The translations under genes and the position numbers were made by a program. DNA of 64,000 nucleotides from Nissolia schottii (Eukaryota; Streptophyta; Magnoliopsida; Fabales; Fabaceae): positions 187,309-251,308 of the forward strand of contig QANU01064947.1 of assembly GCA_003254905.1 (NCBI GenBank), written 5' to 3'. Below, one piece after another: positions 10,645 through 23,121 of the stretch (positions are counted from its first letter, which is position 1; each line of letters starts with the position of its first letter). The notes under the pieces are model-generated. The model was given only the letters and a program-made list of their open reading frames with translations. It did not search any database and was not told where the DNA came from.

Positions 10645-13109
10645 CTCTCTCTTCAGCTAATTAATCGTGCAGAGCGGTGCTTGGTGAAGTGTTGGATTTG
10701 TAGTGAGATGAGACAGTTGGGTTCGGGTTTTGATTTGTGGGAGTGGGGCCCACAAGTGGACAAAGCAAGCGATTGGGATGGGAACGCATGGTGCGGGGAG
10801 TGATCCGCGAAGCTTGTCCAAACGACATTTTTAATGTGATTTCGACGGCTCTGATGGCCTCTCCTCTCTTGGATAGGGATTTTGCATTGGGTTCATTCAT
10901 TTAATGATTATTGATTACCTACCAAATTTCAATACCCACTTTTTTATATCTCTTATGGAATAATACGCTCCCCAAAATTGGTCGGTTTGGCAATTTTCCC
11001 TTTTTTGTCTGTGGAGCATGACTATGTGGAATCATATTGGGCTCTACTGAAGTAGATGGGCTTGGGCTTGGGCTTGGGCTTGCCAAAATTGGAAATTGTA
11101 TTCGCTATTTATGCTACCAGAACAAGTTATTGATGTCAGAAATGAAATTCTATTCTAAAATTATAAATTCAATTCCAATTTTGAAAGGATTAGAATTCGT
11201 ATAGAATATCAAATTTTGTTTGAGTACCCTAAATAATTTGATCATGAATTATAACGCTAAACTTATTTTTAATATTTTATTCAAAATATTGAATTTATGA
11301 AAGTATTAATAAATATTTTTTACTATAATAATACTTTTATTAATTTTTAAAATAATTATTTTTGTACTAAATAATTTTTGTAAAAAGTATTCAGTCATAA
11401 AATTTAAAAATATACATATATAATATTCTATAAATGTATTAAATTTCAATAAATAAGATTACAAACAAATAAATGAGAAAGATAAAGGATACACAATTTA
11501 ATGAGGAGAAAAAAATTTAATGAGTTTAAAACATAGTTATTAAACCTGACCCGACTGGGTCAACAAAACCCAACGACCTGACCGAATCAATTCTCACTTT
11601 AGATCGGACATGCATTTAGACCGATTTAAACAGAAATTAACTAGTCCAAACCCGACTTGAATTGGTTAAATTCGACCCAACCGCTTCAAAGGCCAAGCCC
11701 ATGGTCAACTTAAAAGGGAAAATTTAATTTGTGAGGCATGCTCCTTGGGACAAAATCAACAACTTTCTTCTTGTCATTTAGTTTCAATAAATTATATATA
11801 TATTATACATGTATATTTATTTTAATGAATTTATATGTTTATTTTATTATATTTGATTCAACAAGTGATCTAGTAACCCACTAATTGAATCAGTAACTCA
11901 AAGAGGTGATCAGGTTAGGTTTAACAACTATTGGAATTGACAATTCTTATGGTATAAGCTTAGAATTAAAAGGAGATTATCTTAATTATTTTTCAATTCC
12001 ATGGAATTTGTTTGTGAGATTATAGCTCTAATTTCATATGGTACGTCAAACATAAAACTTTAAATTGAGAGGTCAAATTCTAATTATAGGTTACAATTTT
12101 ATGCTCAATTCTATAAGCTAAACACACGCTTAACAAAAGAAGAACCATACATGTATCCAAAGATAAAATGAAAAATTGTAAGCTACACTTACCTCAATGT
12201 TACGAGAAGGAAACAATTTGTGTTAAAGAGGCCACCCTCTCAATATTGGTCCTTCGATTTCTCGTGTCTAGTTTGAGACGTAGTCGATGAGCCATAAACG
12301 ATTAAATACAATTGATGTAATAATATTTCGGCCGATTACTGATATTGGTTCAACATGATGCGAAGAATTGCAAAAATGTAATTTTTTTCTTCTTTTCTTG
12401 TAACTATATATTTTATGTGACGGGTAAGCACCAAAGTTTAGGTTGAAGACATTGTTTTCTTTACAAAGTAACATATCCAAGAATTGTCATAAATAGTATT
12501 AACAAATAAAATCTATAAAATTTCCATAACTAACCCAACTAGGCCAGAAATTCAGAACAACCGAGCTTGTTCATTCTGTTAGAGCTTAGAAAGGCAATGA
12601 ATTCTTACCTGGCAGCGTAGGGCACATAGATCATCGTCGTTGTAAATTTGTAGAGGGTAGATATTAGGAGGCCGTTACATTTGGCAGTTACACGGGCCAA
12701 ATTGAGCGCAATTCTAGTCCAACAAAACTGACGTGGGCCCCTCCTGTTGGCCCCATAGGAATAGCCTTCAACGTCTCATCTCCTGCCACCTCTACATTTC
12801 TTTTTTTTTTCTTTCTTATTATTTTCGCAGTATGTTTGTTACGCAAGTTTCCCTCCCAATCACCCTTCCTCTCTTCGCCGGCCGGTCCTCGGGAATCCCA
12901 TTTCCCGACCGCCACTACCCACCCCCTTCCCTCTTCTTTTCATACCAATTACTGTATCACATTATAACTATTTTTGTTGGTGAGTTTCTCTGATTTATTT
13001 ATTATTATTTCGATTTTAACTCGCAAAATGTTAAATGTGAATTGCTTTGATTTCTCCATGTGAAGCGATTTGGGCAAATTGTATTGTATATTGATAATAA
13101 AAGGGGAAG
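10645..13109. other. Intergenic region between DUF3339 and CBS-PB1 genes
   Basis: Includes a short hexamer run (GGGCTT repeated, about 11058-11082), a possible inverted-repeat element at 11532-11933, and AT-rich filler. The right end (about 12740-13109) is the likely promoter and 5' untranslated region of the CBS-PB1 gene, with a long pyrimidine tract at 12790-12830. No other gene is seen. Confidence 0.5.
11532..11933. mobile_element. Probable MITE with CATAGTTATTAAACC-type ends
   Basis: The left end CATAGTTATTAAACCTGACC is matched in inverted orientation by the right end, which reads CAATAGTTGTTAAACCTAACC in reverse. The inside holds several GACCCGA/CGACCC words. It is about 400 bp and has no coding capacity. 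I could not find a clean target-site duplication, so the exact limits are uncertain. The end resembles that of the hAT-like element at 23130. Confidence 0.5.
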
Positions 13110-16100
13110 ATGTCAAGTCAAGGTCGAAGGAGTGTGTCGTCCACGAATAGTCCTTCCCGCGCTAAGGGGAAGAAAGCCTCTGAGTTTTCATCCTCTGATT
13201 CTCATCCCAGAAAATCTTTTCCCCCTCAACGCACGTACGTTCTCAATTCACCCTCTTCATTCTTATTATTCATACTTGATTTTCGCGTCTATGCATGCTT
13301 TCTAATTCCGTTTAGGGATTTATGTGGATTGTGATTTTCCTTTTCACATTCTCGTGTTCATTATTCTCTTTGTAATTTGCTGCATGCCGTGATTGCAATT
13401 AAACAATTCATTACAATGACGTAAATGGACTCGATTAGATTTGTTTTCCATCAAATTTATGACACCTTCTTGCTTAAGTAGCTAAGAAGAGAATACGAGT
13501 CACTGAATGATTTATACATTTATCAACTTGACCAAAAAAAAATGGGTAAATCATCATATTTGTTCTTAAAACTAACAACATCTATTAAGTTCATTATCAA
13601 GTTATGAAAAGTTACAAATTCGTATTTAAGGTGGTCAAAAATCAATAGAATTAATCTTTTGCCGTCAGTCCAATTAATCTCTCTCAAAATTAATTTGATC
13701 AACCATTAATAATTTTTAAGACGAATTTGATTATATACTTTAAAAAAAACATGGGATGATGATGACCTTATTTATGGTTGGAATGGATCAGGGGAGAGCG
13801 GACTGTGAGGTCATTGCGACTTTGTAAGGCCTTGACAGTGCCCGAAACAACAACTGTCTATGATGCTTGTCGCCGAATGGCTGCCCGCAAAGTTGATGCT
13901 CTTTTACTAACTGATTCTAATGCCTTGCTCTGTGGAATCCTCACAGACAAGGTATGACTCTCACAAACAAATAAATAAATAAAAGTATTGAGACATTTGG
14001 ATGGATTTATGCAGTTTTAACGTATGTAACTTGCTATCCCATTTTGTGGTTAAAGGATATAGCAACAAGAGTTATTGCCAGTGAGGCTAGTCTAGAAGAC
14101 ACTTGTTCCAAGGTCATGACAAGGAATCCGGTATTTGTCCTTTCTGACACCCTTGCCGTGGAAGCCCTCCAAAAGATGGTGCATGGTTGGTAGTTTATGT
14201 AGACAAGGCGCACACACACCTTTATTTCTTTGGTATTAATTAGTTACTATTTCATATCTTCCCTTTTTTTAATACAATGTTGAAATATGTTTGACAGGGA
14301 AATTTAGACATTTACCTGTGGTAGAGAATGGAGAAGTCATTGCCTTACTTGACATAGCTAAGTGTTTGTATGACGCCATTGCCCGTCTAGAAAGAATAGC
14401 TGAGAAAGAAAAGGCAATTGCTGCGGCCGTTGAAGGTATCGAAAAACAATGGGGAACACCTGCTTCTTCTGGTTTGTAGAGTATCTCTGTTTCTTACAAG
14501 CCAAATTTTATAAGTTTTTAGGACAATATTAGTAGCTAGCAAAGTTGCATATTTCTAATGTTTGTGTTTTATTTTGTTCTAATTTGCTCTTTATGCAGGC
14601 TCTCATTCATCATTCATTGAGACTCTTCGAGAGCAGATATTCAAGCCATCGTTATCTACAATTATTCCTGAGAATTCAAAGTAGGTAATACCTTCTTTTG
14701 TTTGAGTTAAAGAAAAAATCACATCAATTTTAGTTTGTCTGTTGCCTGTAGCTATCATCCAAGTTAAATTAGATGATACTTCAACCTTTCAGGGTTATAA
14801 CAGTTTCACCAACAGACACAGTTTTGGAAACAACAAAGAAGATGCTTGAACTTCGTATAAGCTCTGCTATTGTGACAGTTGATGACAAACCATGTGGCAT
14901 TCTCACGTAAGTATGCACCATGGAAATCATTAAATTTTTATTGTCATTTAGAGTAGTTAGAATAATTTTGTGGACTATAATTTGCCTACTAATTTCAGTT
15001 CAAGGGATATCTTGATGCGGGTAATAGCACAAAATCTTCCTCCATCATCAACTCTTGTTGAGAAGGTACATCTAGATCTAGTAATATTTAGGACCATTAT
15101 TCTTACCATGTATTAGAATTAAAAGTTGTCCCTCTTAAGTGTTAATCTTATCATCCTTGTTTTGTCCTCTTATTTGATGTTCATTCATCCCAATCTACAG
15201 GTCATGACAACAAATCCAGAATGTGCAATAGTTGATACGCCAATTGTTGATGCGCTTCACACCATGCATGATGGAAAATTTTTGCATCTTCCTGTGCTTA
15301 ATAAAGGTAATGTAATAATATATTAAATGGAGAAGAGGTCCTAACATCACCTTTTTTTTTCTTTTTCTTTTTTTTTTCTAATTTGATTGGTTTGAAACAG
15401 ATGGCATTGTTGTTGCTATTGTTGATGTGATTCATATCACCCATGCTGCTGTGGCGACTGCTAGTCAGGTATGATACCAAAATTTCTTTTATTTTTTCAA
15501 CTTCTATGATTTTTTCTAGAAATTCTTTTTTCTAATGACTATCATTTTTTTCTTTAAAGGTTGGAAATACTGCCAATCTAAACAATGAAGCTTCCAACTC
15601 CATGATACAAAAATTTTGGGATTCTGCCATGGCCTTAACTCCTAATGATGATGATGAGGATTCACAAAGGTTACACACACACACACACACATACACGCAC
15701 ATTAATGGTTAGGAAATATATTTACAACTTGTTAATGTGCTTACACATTATTAATGACATGCCAGTGACACTTCCTTGAAAATGGTTTCTGAGGGAGGAG
15801 AAACAGGGAGATCTACTTCTTATAATGCGTCAAGCACTCTGAATGCGTTTTCCTTCAAAATACAAGATAAGAAGGCAAGATTGCATAGATTTACATGCGG
15901 TATGTCAATTAATGCACGTTGGTTTAAATTTTCCTTTTAAGAAAATAGATAATGTATTTTGGATTAGGGGGGTAATGCATACTAGTGGTTTGTTTTCCTT
16001 TTTGGTTTCTAGATTTCGAAGTTGAAAACAATCCTAATTCCTCATTTCCTTTTGTTTTTTTTGCAATTCTTCTTTCCTTCTATTAAAATCCTTATTTTAC

Positions 16101-17348
16101 ATGGTGCAAAGGAAAGACAAAAAGAAAGAATATAATAATGACTCTTCTATACACGAGTAACGTATTATAGCATGTAGTTTCCGTATTTTAGTTCGTTATT
16201 TGCATAATACGGTCAGTTGAGTGGCTTATGTGGTTGCATGCATGTTCAGATACTCGGAGTTTAACAGAGCTTGTGACTTCTATCATTCAGAGAGTTGGTA
16301 ATGATGTTGACCCCAATAACTTGCCCCAAATTCTGGTATTTTTTCAAGTTGCTAACTTTATGTTCTTATGATTAAGCCAATGTTTCGTCCTCTTTTCCTT
16401 CCTAATGCATGACGGTCAATTTGTTTGTAGTATGAAGACGAAGAACATGATAAAGTTATATTGGCTTCAGACGATGATCTTGCTGCAGCAGTGGACCATG
16501 CAAAGGCAGCTGGTTTGAAGGTATGGTGGATCATTTAATTTGTTGGTGTGTATAAGGATCAATAGTTCTGAAGAAATATCATGCAGAGCAAGATAGGTTG
16601 ATGGATCTTTACTTTTGTCAAAAGAAACATGGCACCACAATCATTAAGATGGAATAGCTAAACCTAACTTGGCTTTCTTATAACAAGGGTGGTACTATTT
16701 GGTGTAAAAAAAGAATTTCTTGTTTTAATAAACTGTAATTGTCAACAATTAATAGTTTCTCAAAGTTTAAAAAGTTAAAGTAACACGTGTCAATCATACC
16801 TTCTCAAATTTAATTTTAAGATAAACAAAGGACAAGGGATTGAACTAATTTTTTTCTTTTCGGTTTTGACATCAAAAATACTATTTCTACACTACAAAAA
16901 TTGACACCTTTGTATACACTATACAGATAAATAAATAATACAAAACAGAAAATCAAACATTATAACTCAGCTTTGATGCGTATACGAACACATGTGTTTA
17001 ATATTGTTTGTTTATGTGTTTAATAATGTTAATTTCTCTGTGTAGTGTATACACGATGTCCATTTTTGTAATGTACAAATGACGAGACTATTTTGATATC
17101 TTCACTAACAATGAAAGCAAAGGAGCTTATGTAGTTTTAACGACATTGGATTGGATTGGTGAATTTTGTAGGGATTGAGATTACATTTAGACTACTCGGG
17201 AATACAAGAATATGGAAGAGAGTCTACTTCAGAATATGTGGAATACACTAGTTCAGAAGCATGGGCATCAGCATTTAGTGCCGTTGCTGCTGGAGCTGCA
17301 ATCATTGTTGGCTTAGGCCTATTAGCATTCTTGAAGAGAAGTCGATGA
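13110..17348 (+). CDS. CBSCBSPB: CBS-domain and PB1-domain membrane-anchored protein
   Basis: Fourteen exons that all join in frame with GT-AG introns: 13110-13234, 13792-13951, 14056-14185, 14298-14471, 14599-14680, 14793-14906, 14999-15065, 15201-15306, 15401-15468, 15560-15669, 15766-15899, 16250-16335, 16431-16520, 17172-17348; 1623 bp, 540 residues. A Ser/Arg/Lys-rich head (residues 1-45) is followed by two CBS pairs (about 52-175 and 222-342). The first contains MTRNPVFV and GKFRHLPVVENGEVIALLDI. An acidic linker (NDDDEDS) leads to a PB1 domain (about 400-490, with the acidic DPNNLPQILYEDEEHDKVILASDDDL patch) and a C-terminal hydrophobic helix (about 515-535) ending KRSR. CBS pairs usually bind adenosyl ligands and PB1 domains pair with partners; the substrate here is unknown. 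The last intron carries a small transposon. Confidence 0.95.
16888..17077. mobile_element. Small MITE in the last intron of the CBS-PB1 gene
   Basis: About 190 bp with inverted ends of nearly 40 bp: left CACTACAAAAATTGACACC... to GTATACACTATACAG, right (reversed) CATTACAAAAATGGACATC... to GTATACACTACACAG. The CACTACAAAAA start resembles CACTA transposons, but the flanks show at most a TA duplication rather than the expected 3 bp. It is intronic and does not touch the splice sites. Confidence 0.7.
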
Positions 17349-17778
17349 TAGGAAGAAGTAAGTTTCAATTGGGGGTAATGTTAAAAGCTGGTGCTAGTCT
17401 GAACTTTGGAGGGACATTTTTTGCCCATGCCAATCCGTAAGTTCTGACACTGTACAATTACATGTTTTCATATATACAATATTGAAGATATATAAAGCAA
17501 TTTGTTTGGAATGTCTGTAAATTGGGATGCACCGTCCCCTGCTGCTTGTATGATTGCAATTCAAGGTTTTGCAGCCTCATGAATACTATATACGTATATA
17601 TTTGTTCCTTCTTTTTCATTTCCGTGACACATTATTAAAGAATTAGTCAATCGGGATGAGTTGATAAATTAGTTTGCTATTTGTTTATAACTTGTATGAA
17701 AAATATGGCCACAAAAGATAGGCTAGCGATGATTCCAGCTGTGTTTCTTTTCCAGCTGGACCTACTTCGGAGCGGTGC

Positions 17779-17824
<46 letters not shown>

Positions 17825-18052
17825 AACAATATTTTTTAATTATATATTTGCTAATAAAAATGTTTGAACTGAAATTATAGCTTTTATGAATATGTTAAGT
17901 TAATAGATCGCATGAGATTTGTGTTCCGCTTAAAAGTAAAAATGAAAAAAATAAAGCAACAGAGTAATGACATTTAAACAATTTTCAAAAACATTTCTTA
18001 AGTAATATAGTAAAATATACAAACTTTATTATATACAATTTTTACTTTTTTT
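17349..18052. other. Downstream flank of the CBS-PB1 gene
   Basis: Contains the likely 3' untranslated region to about 17600, and an AT microsatellite (17784-17818). Nothing else is recognised. Confidence 0.5.
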
Positions 18053-18403
18053 TATAAAAATACGTCATTAGCCACTCCTTCCTCACACATTATTATATAG
18101 TATTGTATATAATATTCATACATCTAAAAACACTTATCACACTCACATTATATATTATTTTTTTCAAACAAACAAACAAAACATAAAGAGTACAAGAATC
18201 ATCTGGTAATTAATTAATCAATATGATTCATGAGGACAAACCCCCCAAAATCTAGTGGCACCTTCCCCTTCTCAACTTTCGCCAACATACTCCATCACAT
18301 AAGTGTCCACGTAGGGACACAGATCAAGAATGACACCACCCCAACTAGACCACTTCGCCTAGTGCCACCCCAACTTTCCACATCAACGCCACCAATTGGT
18401 CCT
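18053..18403. repeat. Duplicated segment, intact copy
   Basis: About 350 bp that recurs at 40588-42687, where a solo LTR splits it. Shared words include GTCATTAGCCAC, CACACATTATTATATAGTAT, CAAACAAACAAACAAAACAT, CTTTCGCCAACATACTCCAT and CATAAGTGTCCA. By eye the copies differ at only a few percent of sites. The nature of the segment is unknown; no clear inverted ends or coding domain are visible, although the minus strand looks like the end of a reading frame followed by an AT-rich tail. Confidence 0.85.
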
Positions 18404-18546
18404 TCATTTTTCATTTATTTATATACTAAACATAATATTTGATTTTTGTCATTTATGCACTCAATCACGTTCTCGTAAAAGTATGAGGTTCTCATCGAGA
18501 GAGAATAACGGATAACAAATAAATTACAATGAACTCTAATATTGTG

Positions 18547-18740
18547 AACAACCATTGGTCTAAGTGGTAAGTGATTTGATATTAAGATCCCGAATTTGAG
18601 ATCTTGTGCACGCAATTATTACCGTTGAGAGCATTGAGAGACTCACCCGCCATCGCCAAATGCGCAATTGAGTTAACCTAAGATTAGTCAAGGCTAAACC
18701 TTAAATACCGAACAAACAACCTAAAAAAATAAATTAAAAA
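18547..18740 (+). mobile_element. tRNA-derived SINE, copy 1
   Basis: About 190 bp. It has a box-A-like TGGTCTAAGTGG near the start, a decayed box-B-like region (CCGAATTTGAGATC), a body with GAGACTCACCCG and AGATTAGTCAAGGCTAAACC, and an A-rich tail (CCTAAAAAAATAAATT). A second copy on the opposite strand lies at 29322-29512. The promoter boxes and tail mark it as a tRNA-derived SINE. Confidence 0.75.
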
Positions 18741-18774
18741 TTGAGGAGCTTACAGATAACATTTCTCTGGTATA

Positions 18775-19347
18775 TTATCTAGTGTTTGTATTTGTTCCGC
18801 TACAATTACCATGGCTAGCTCTCCGAATGGCAGTTACCGGTATACCAATAACAGTGCGACACGCGTCCACAGCCGGTGCCGTCCACGGAACAGTAACAGC
18901 AGTATTTGCACGCTGCCCCTCCAATCTGATGGAGATGTTGATGATGACGTGTCCCCTGGAACCGTCAGTAGCCCGTAGCCGGTAACTGAGGTAACTCACA
19001 CCGCCAGAGGGAATGAGGCCAAGGTCCGAGGCAGGGATCACGCACCATCCGAGTTGGGCCGGGCCCACTATCCTCCGCTTGGTGAACAGCTGGAGGTGAA
19101 GGCACGAGTATGTGTCGGAAAAGAAGGTGGGATCCACTGCGAGGCGGAGCTTGTGGTCCGACCCTGAAGTTGGGCCGATGGAATGGGCCGGGGTGGGTGG
19201 ATGATGCTTGGTGATGGTGATGAACGGTCTGATTTTGGGGTTGAGGTAGGAGGAGTAGCTGTTGAGGCCTTCCGCCGAAACCACGCTGATTTCCATCACC
19301 ATGGTGGAAGGGGATGGTTGTGGTGCCACGGTCATGGTCATGGTCAT
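18775..19347 (-). CDS. C2-domain-like protein, intronless
   Basis: An uninterrupted frame of 190 residues, with GC content above its surroundings. Near the start VMEISVVSAEGLNSY is the first strand of a C2 domain, followed by PFITITKH, TFFSDTYSCLHLQLF and a final strand SRGHVIINISIRL, spanning residues about 17-150. Type and length resemble plant BON1-associated and SRC2-like single-C2 proteins that bind membrane lipids, usually with calcium. The typical Asp clusters for calcium are not obvious, so binding may be weak or absent. The C-terminal 40 residues are not recognised. The start is uncertain: the first codons read MTMTMT from a GGTCAT repeat, and the Met just before EISVVSAEGL is an alternative. 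Family is likely, exact orthologue not known. Confidence 0.75.
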   Translation of the reverse strand: MTMTMTVAPQPSPSTMVMEISVVSAEGLNSYSSYLNPKIRPFITITKHHPPTPAHSIGPTSGSDHKLRLAVDPTFFSDTYSCLHLQLFTKRRIVGPAQLGWCVIPASDLGLIPSGGVSYLSYRLRATDGSRGHVIINISIRLEGQRANTAVTVPWTAPAVDACRTVIGIPVTAIRRASHGNCSGTNTNTR

Positions 19348-19393
19348 GATGATGGGTCATAACATCATGATACACCCGCTCCCTTGCTAACAA

Positions 19394-21670
19394 TGTTTAC
19401 AAGGGAAATAAATAGTGAAAGGGTAAAGGAGAAAAGTAAAGGGTTGTGTGCGATTGTGTCGTTCACGCCTTCAAGGGGGAGTGAGAAACTTGTGTGTGTG
19501 TGTGGATAAAATTGCTGAGCAGTGACAGTGCAGTTTCGTGGGTGCCTCTTCCCTCAATCATAAGGCCATGTGGAAATTTTTTAGTTTCATGCTTTGTGAG
19601 TCAACTAGTTAGTGGCTAGTGTACCATATAAGGAAATTCACTCTTTCCCTCTAAAAGGGAGAGGAAAACAGTTCTGTTGTCCCTATCTTCGATAATTCTT
19701 CAAGTACACATGGTTACGATAGTGGTGTTGTTTTTTTTCCCCCGTAGTCACATTTTTAACACTTTCTATTTAGCTACATTAATAAGAAAACGTGAAGTTT
19801 TTACTCCTTCCCACTATATTTTTCATTTTCAATAATTTTAAAAATGAAGTGCATTCACTATTTTATGTTTCATATGTTTTTTACAAATTTTCTACTCCAT
19901 CAAATTATTATAATCAATTTTTAAAAAATTTAGAAATTTAAAGATTATTTGACTCATATTAATATATTATATCGTATTACACTTGAATATATGACCATAT
20001 TATATTATGAAATAGTGTCAAAATTTGATGGTTTAAATTTTAAGAATGACAAAAAAAATGAAAAATCGTAGTATAAATATGCAAAAAATTCGAGAGGATA
20101 CCGAATAACCCTCCTAACAAAATGTACCTACCCACTCATATATGTGATTTGCTCAAAGACTTCTACAAGTGCAGCACCCTTAATTTCTAGAAGTCAAATT
20201 ATAAAATAAAATAAAATAAAATAAAAAACCAAACGTATGGAACTTGTGTATGTGTTTCTGCATGTATAATATATTCTATTTTCTCGTGGGTCCTGTTCTT
20301 TCTCCTTTTCCACATGCTCTTCCTCAGATTATTTATAGTCCTGGTTCATGTAATTGGCAGCATTTACTAATTTTGCAACAAAAATCAGTTTCCAAACGGC
20401 ACTTGTAGAAGTCTTTGTGCAAATAACATATTCTCAATGTGTTCTGTAAAATTAGTAATTACTTTGTTTACTCGTCCACAATTAAGAAAAATACTACTTT
20501 TTATTTTTGATAAAAAATTATATTCAATAAGATTTAAATTTAAGATATGTGGACTATTCAAATTCTTTATCATTAGATTACTCCTAATGGATTAAGAAAA
20601 ATACTACAGATTAATAATCTAAGAATCAAGTTTTTTAATTATTCTTAAAAATATTTACCTAAGGGACATTTGTTTTAAGGTTAAAAATTTAATTCTTAAG
20701 AATGACATCATAAGAAGAGTTTAATTTTTATCAACTAATAATAGAAAGTGTTTTTCACTGTCATTCAATTAAATCTTTTGATTTATATGGCTTTTGAAGG
20801 AGTAAAAGATAAAATCAATTATTTATATTAATGTAATAATATTTGATTGATTGACTTTACACCGTGGATAAAAATTTATATATNATGGTATAGGAATAGT
20901 TGATTACATTCACTGTGAGCATCATATATATTCCGTTTCATTCTTTGTTAAGGGGCGAAGGAGCAAATTAATTAACTTTGATCATTTGAAAGAAAATTCT
21001 CAGCTCCTTCCAAGAAGTTGTGCTCTCTTAAATGAATAAAAATATCAAGATTAATTAAATCCGAGGTCAATACGAGAAGTAAAAGCCACGCATAGGATGC
21101 TGCTACGTACGAACCATAAACTGACTGTAAAGACTAAAGATAACTCCAAGCACTTAATTTCTAAGTTTCTAATGGTTAGGGAGAGCTCAAGGGAAAAATG
21201 AAGCCAAGCAAATTCATGTATATTACTGATTAATCACGTTGACGTGAGCAGATAACTGAAGAAGGCAAGGGGCTAAGGGAGCCAATATCCCATATTTTTT
21301 TTTTTGGAAAAAAAAAATAAACCAAAATCAAGTTCAATATAATTTTTTTCCCACAAGTTTTTATTTAGATAATTTGAAACCACCCAATCCACAAAAAGGA
21401 GGAGTAGATACAAAATTAAGCAACCAGATAAATGCGGCAAGAGACGGATCAGATAAGCAGGAAATAGAAAAAAAAAAATTGAGAACTCCTAAATTTACTC
21501 AAATAATCCTTTTCACTTAAAAGAGATTTCTTTCCACCAAAAGCAATCCTATTTAAATATTATTTAAATATTGTCAAACACTTAAATGTAAATAATTTTT
21601 TAAACTAAAATTTAAATAGCGGTTCACCTTATAGTGTAGTGAACAAAACTCTTATCGTAAATTTCAGTGA
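19394..21670. other. Intergenic region, no gene recognised
   Basis: The left part is the promoter side of the C2-like gene. A TAAAA pentamer repeat lies at about 20202-20226 and one N at 20884. The remainder is AT-rich without coding signal. Confidence 0.5.
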
Positions 21671-22976
21671 TTTCTTTTAGGGTTAATTATATTTTTGATC
21701 CCTGTAAAATTTGAAAGTTTGGTTTTAGCCCCTATGTAAAAGTTTTGGTCCCTGCAAAATTGAAAAATTAGGTTTTAGTCCCTGGGGTTAGGTGAGGGTG
21801 GACTGTGCTGACGTGGCGCTGAAGCGGCGCACCACGTGGCATAATCCAAACACCCAACCCAGACTCATGACCCGAATCCCAAAAATGACCCGACCCATTT
21901 TTAATTTTTTTTTTAAAAAAAATTACTCCCTGCCCCCCACTCTCTCTCTCAAACCACTCTCCAAAAATCCCCAAACCCACCAACGACGTTGCTTCCTCAT
22001 CCTCCTCCTACACTCACCACCACTCCCCCACCCTCTTGTACCTTCCTTCCTCCTCCGATGACGTAAACGACGTTGTTTCCCCCTCCTTCGCCTCCATCCA
22101 CTCCACCACCAAGCGCCTCGACTGCATGCTCCAGTTTCTCGACCGCAAGCTCTCCACATCTTTCGACACTCACCGCCAACCGCCAAGGGCGAGGGCACAG
22201 CGTCACCGCAGCTCGAGGGAGAGAAGAGAGAGATCAGCAGGGGGAAGTGGGTGGGTCACGGCGTGGGTGAGTCACGAGTGTAGGCGGCACCGCGGGGAGA
22301 GACCGGGGTTGCAGGCACCACGACGAAGACGGGCTCTCCCTCAGTCAATCTCTCTCGAGCTCGAGCCTCCAGATCCACCCTACAACCCCACTGGGGTCTC
22401 TCCCTCCAAATCCACGCGAGGCTCTCGCTCTCGAGCTCGAACTCTCAGATCTCGATGTTCAGACCCTCTTCACCGTCAATTCCTCCTCCTTCGTCGCGGT
22501 TCGTTCTCTTTCACTAATTCCAGTTCTGAAATTTTCGATACTGGACGGGCTTGCAGGTGGATCTGGAGGCTCGGGGTGCAGGGTGGGGGCTGTCTTTGCG
22601 GGCTGCGGGGGAGGAGCGGCCTGCGGAGGGGTGGTAAGCAGTTCCGAGGAGAGGGTGGGTGGGGGTGGGTCAAGGGTTAGGAGAGGGTGGGGTAAATCGG
22701 GGTTGTGGAGGGGGGCAGGGAGCAATTTTATTTTTTTTTAAATTAAAAATCGGTCGGGTCATTTTTGGGGTTCGGGTCATGGGTCTGGGTTGGGTGTTTG
22801 GGTTATGCCACGTGGCGCGCCGCGTCAGCGCCACGTCAGCACAGTCAACCCTTACCCAACCCCAGGGACTAAAACCTAATTTTTCAATTTTGCAGGGACT
22901 AAAACTTTTACATAGGTACTAAAGCTAAACTTTCAAATTTAACAGGGACCAAAAACATAATTAACCCTTTCTTTTA
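21671..22976. mobile_element. Mutator-like element with long inverted arms and GC-rich interior
   Basis: The element runs 21680-22967 (1288 bp), with perfect 9-bp direct repeats TTTCTTTTA at 21671-21679 and 22968-22976. Its arms are inverted for about 270 bp: the left begins GGGTTAATTATATTTTTGAT, the right reversed begins GGGTTAATTATGTTTTTGGT, and both continue through GGACTAAAACC-type words, CCACGTGGC, and TGACCCGA/GTCGGGT to a poly(A/T) tract. The centre (about 21935-22700) is GC-rich and full of Ser/Pro/Arg-coding frames, unlike the host flanks. No transposase is present. The interior may be captured host coding DNA (a Pack-MULE), but I could not name a donor gene. Confidence 0.9.
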
Positions 22977-23121
22977 TTAAATATGTGCTTGTTTATACTT
23001 TATAGACCTTTTTTAAACAAATCCGTTGAAGCAAGCCAGCCTACTTTCCTTGTTCTGGCCCACAATCTATCATAGCCCAGACCAAATGGGTCAAGCTGAG
23101 TCATTTTAAAAAATTGTAATA

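Noticed and set aside
18555-18620. tRNA-like box A and box B
   Set aside because: There is no cloverleaf or anticodon arm; the boxes belong to a SINE that occurs twice.
22036-22680. 214-codon Arg/Ser-rich open frame
   Set aside because: It lies inside the Mutator-like element where GC-rich sequence gives long frames on both strands; only a short part looks like real protein.
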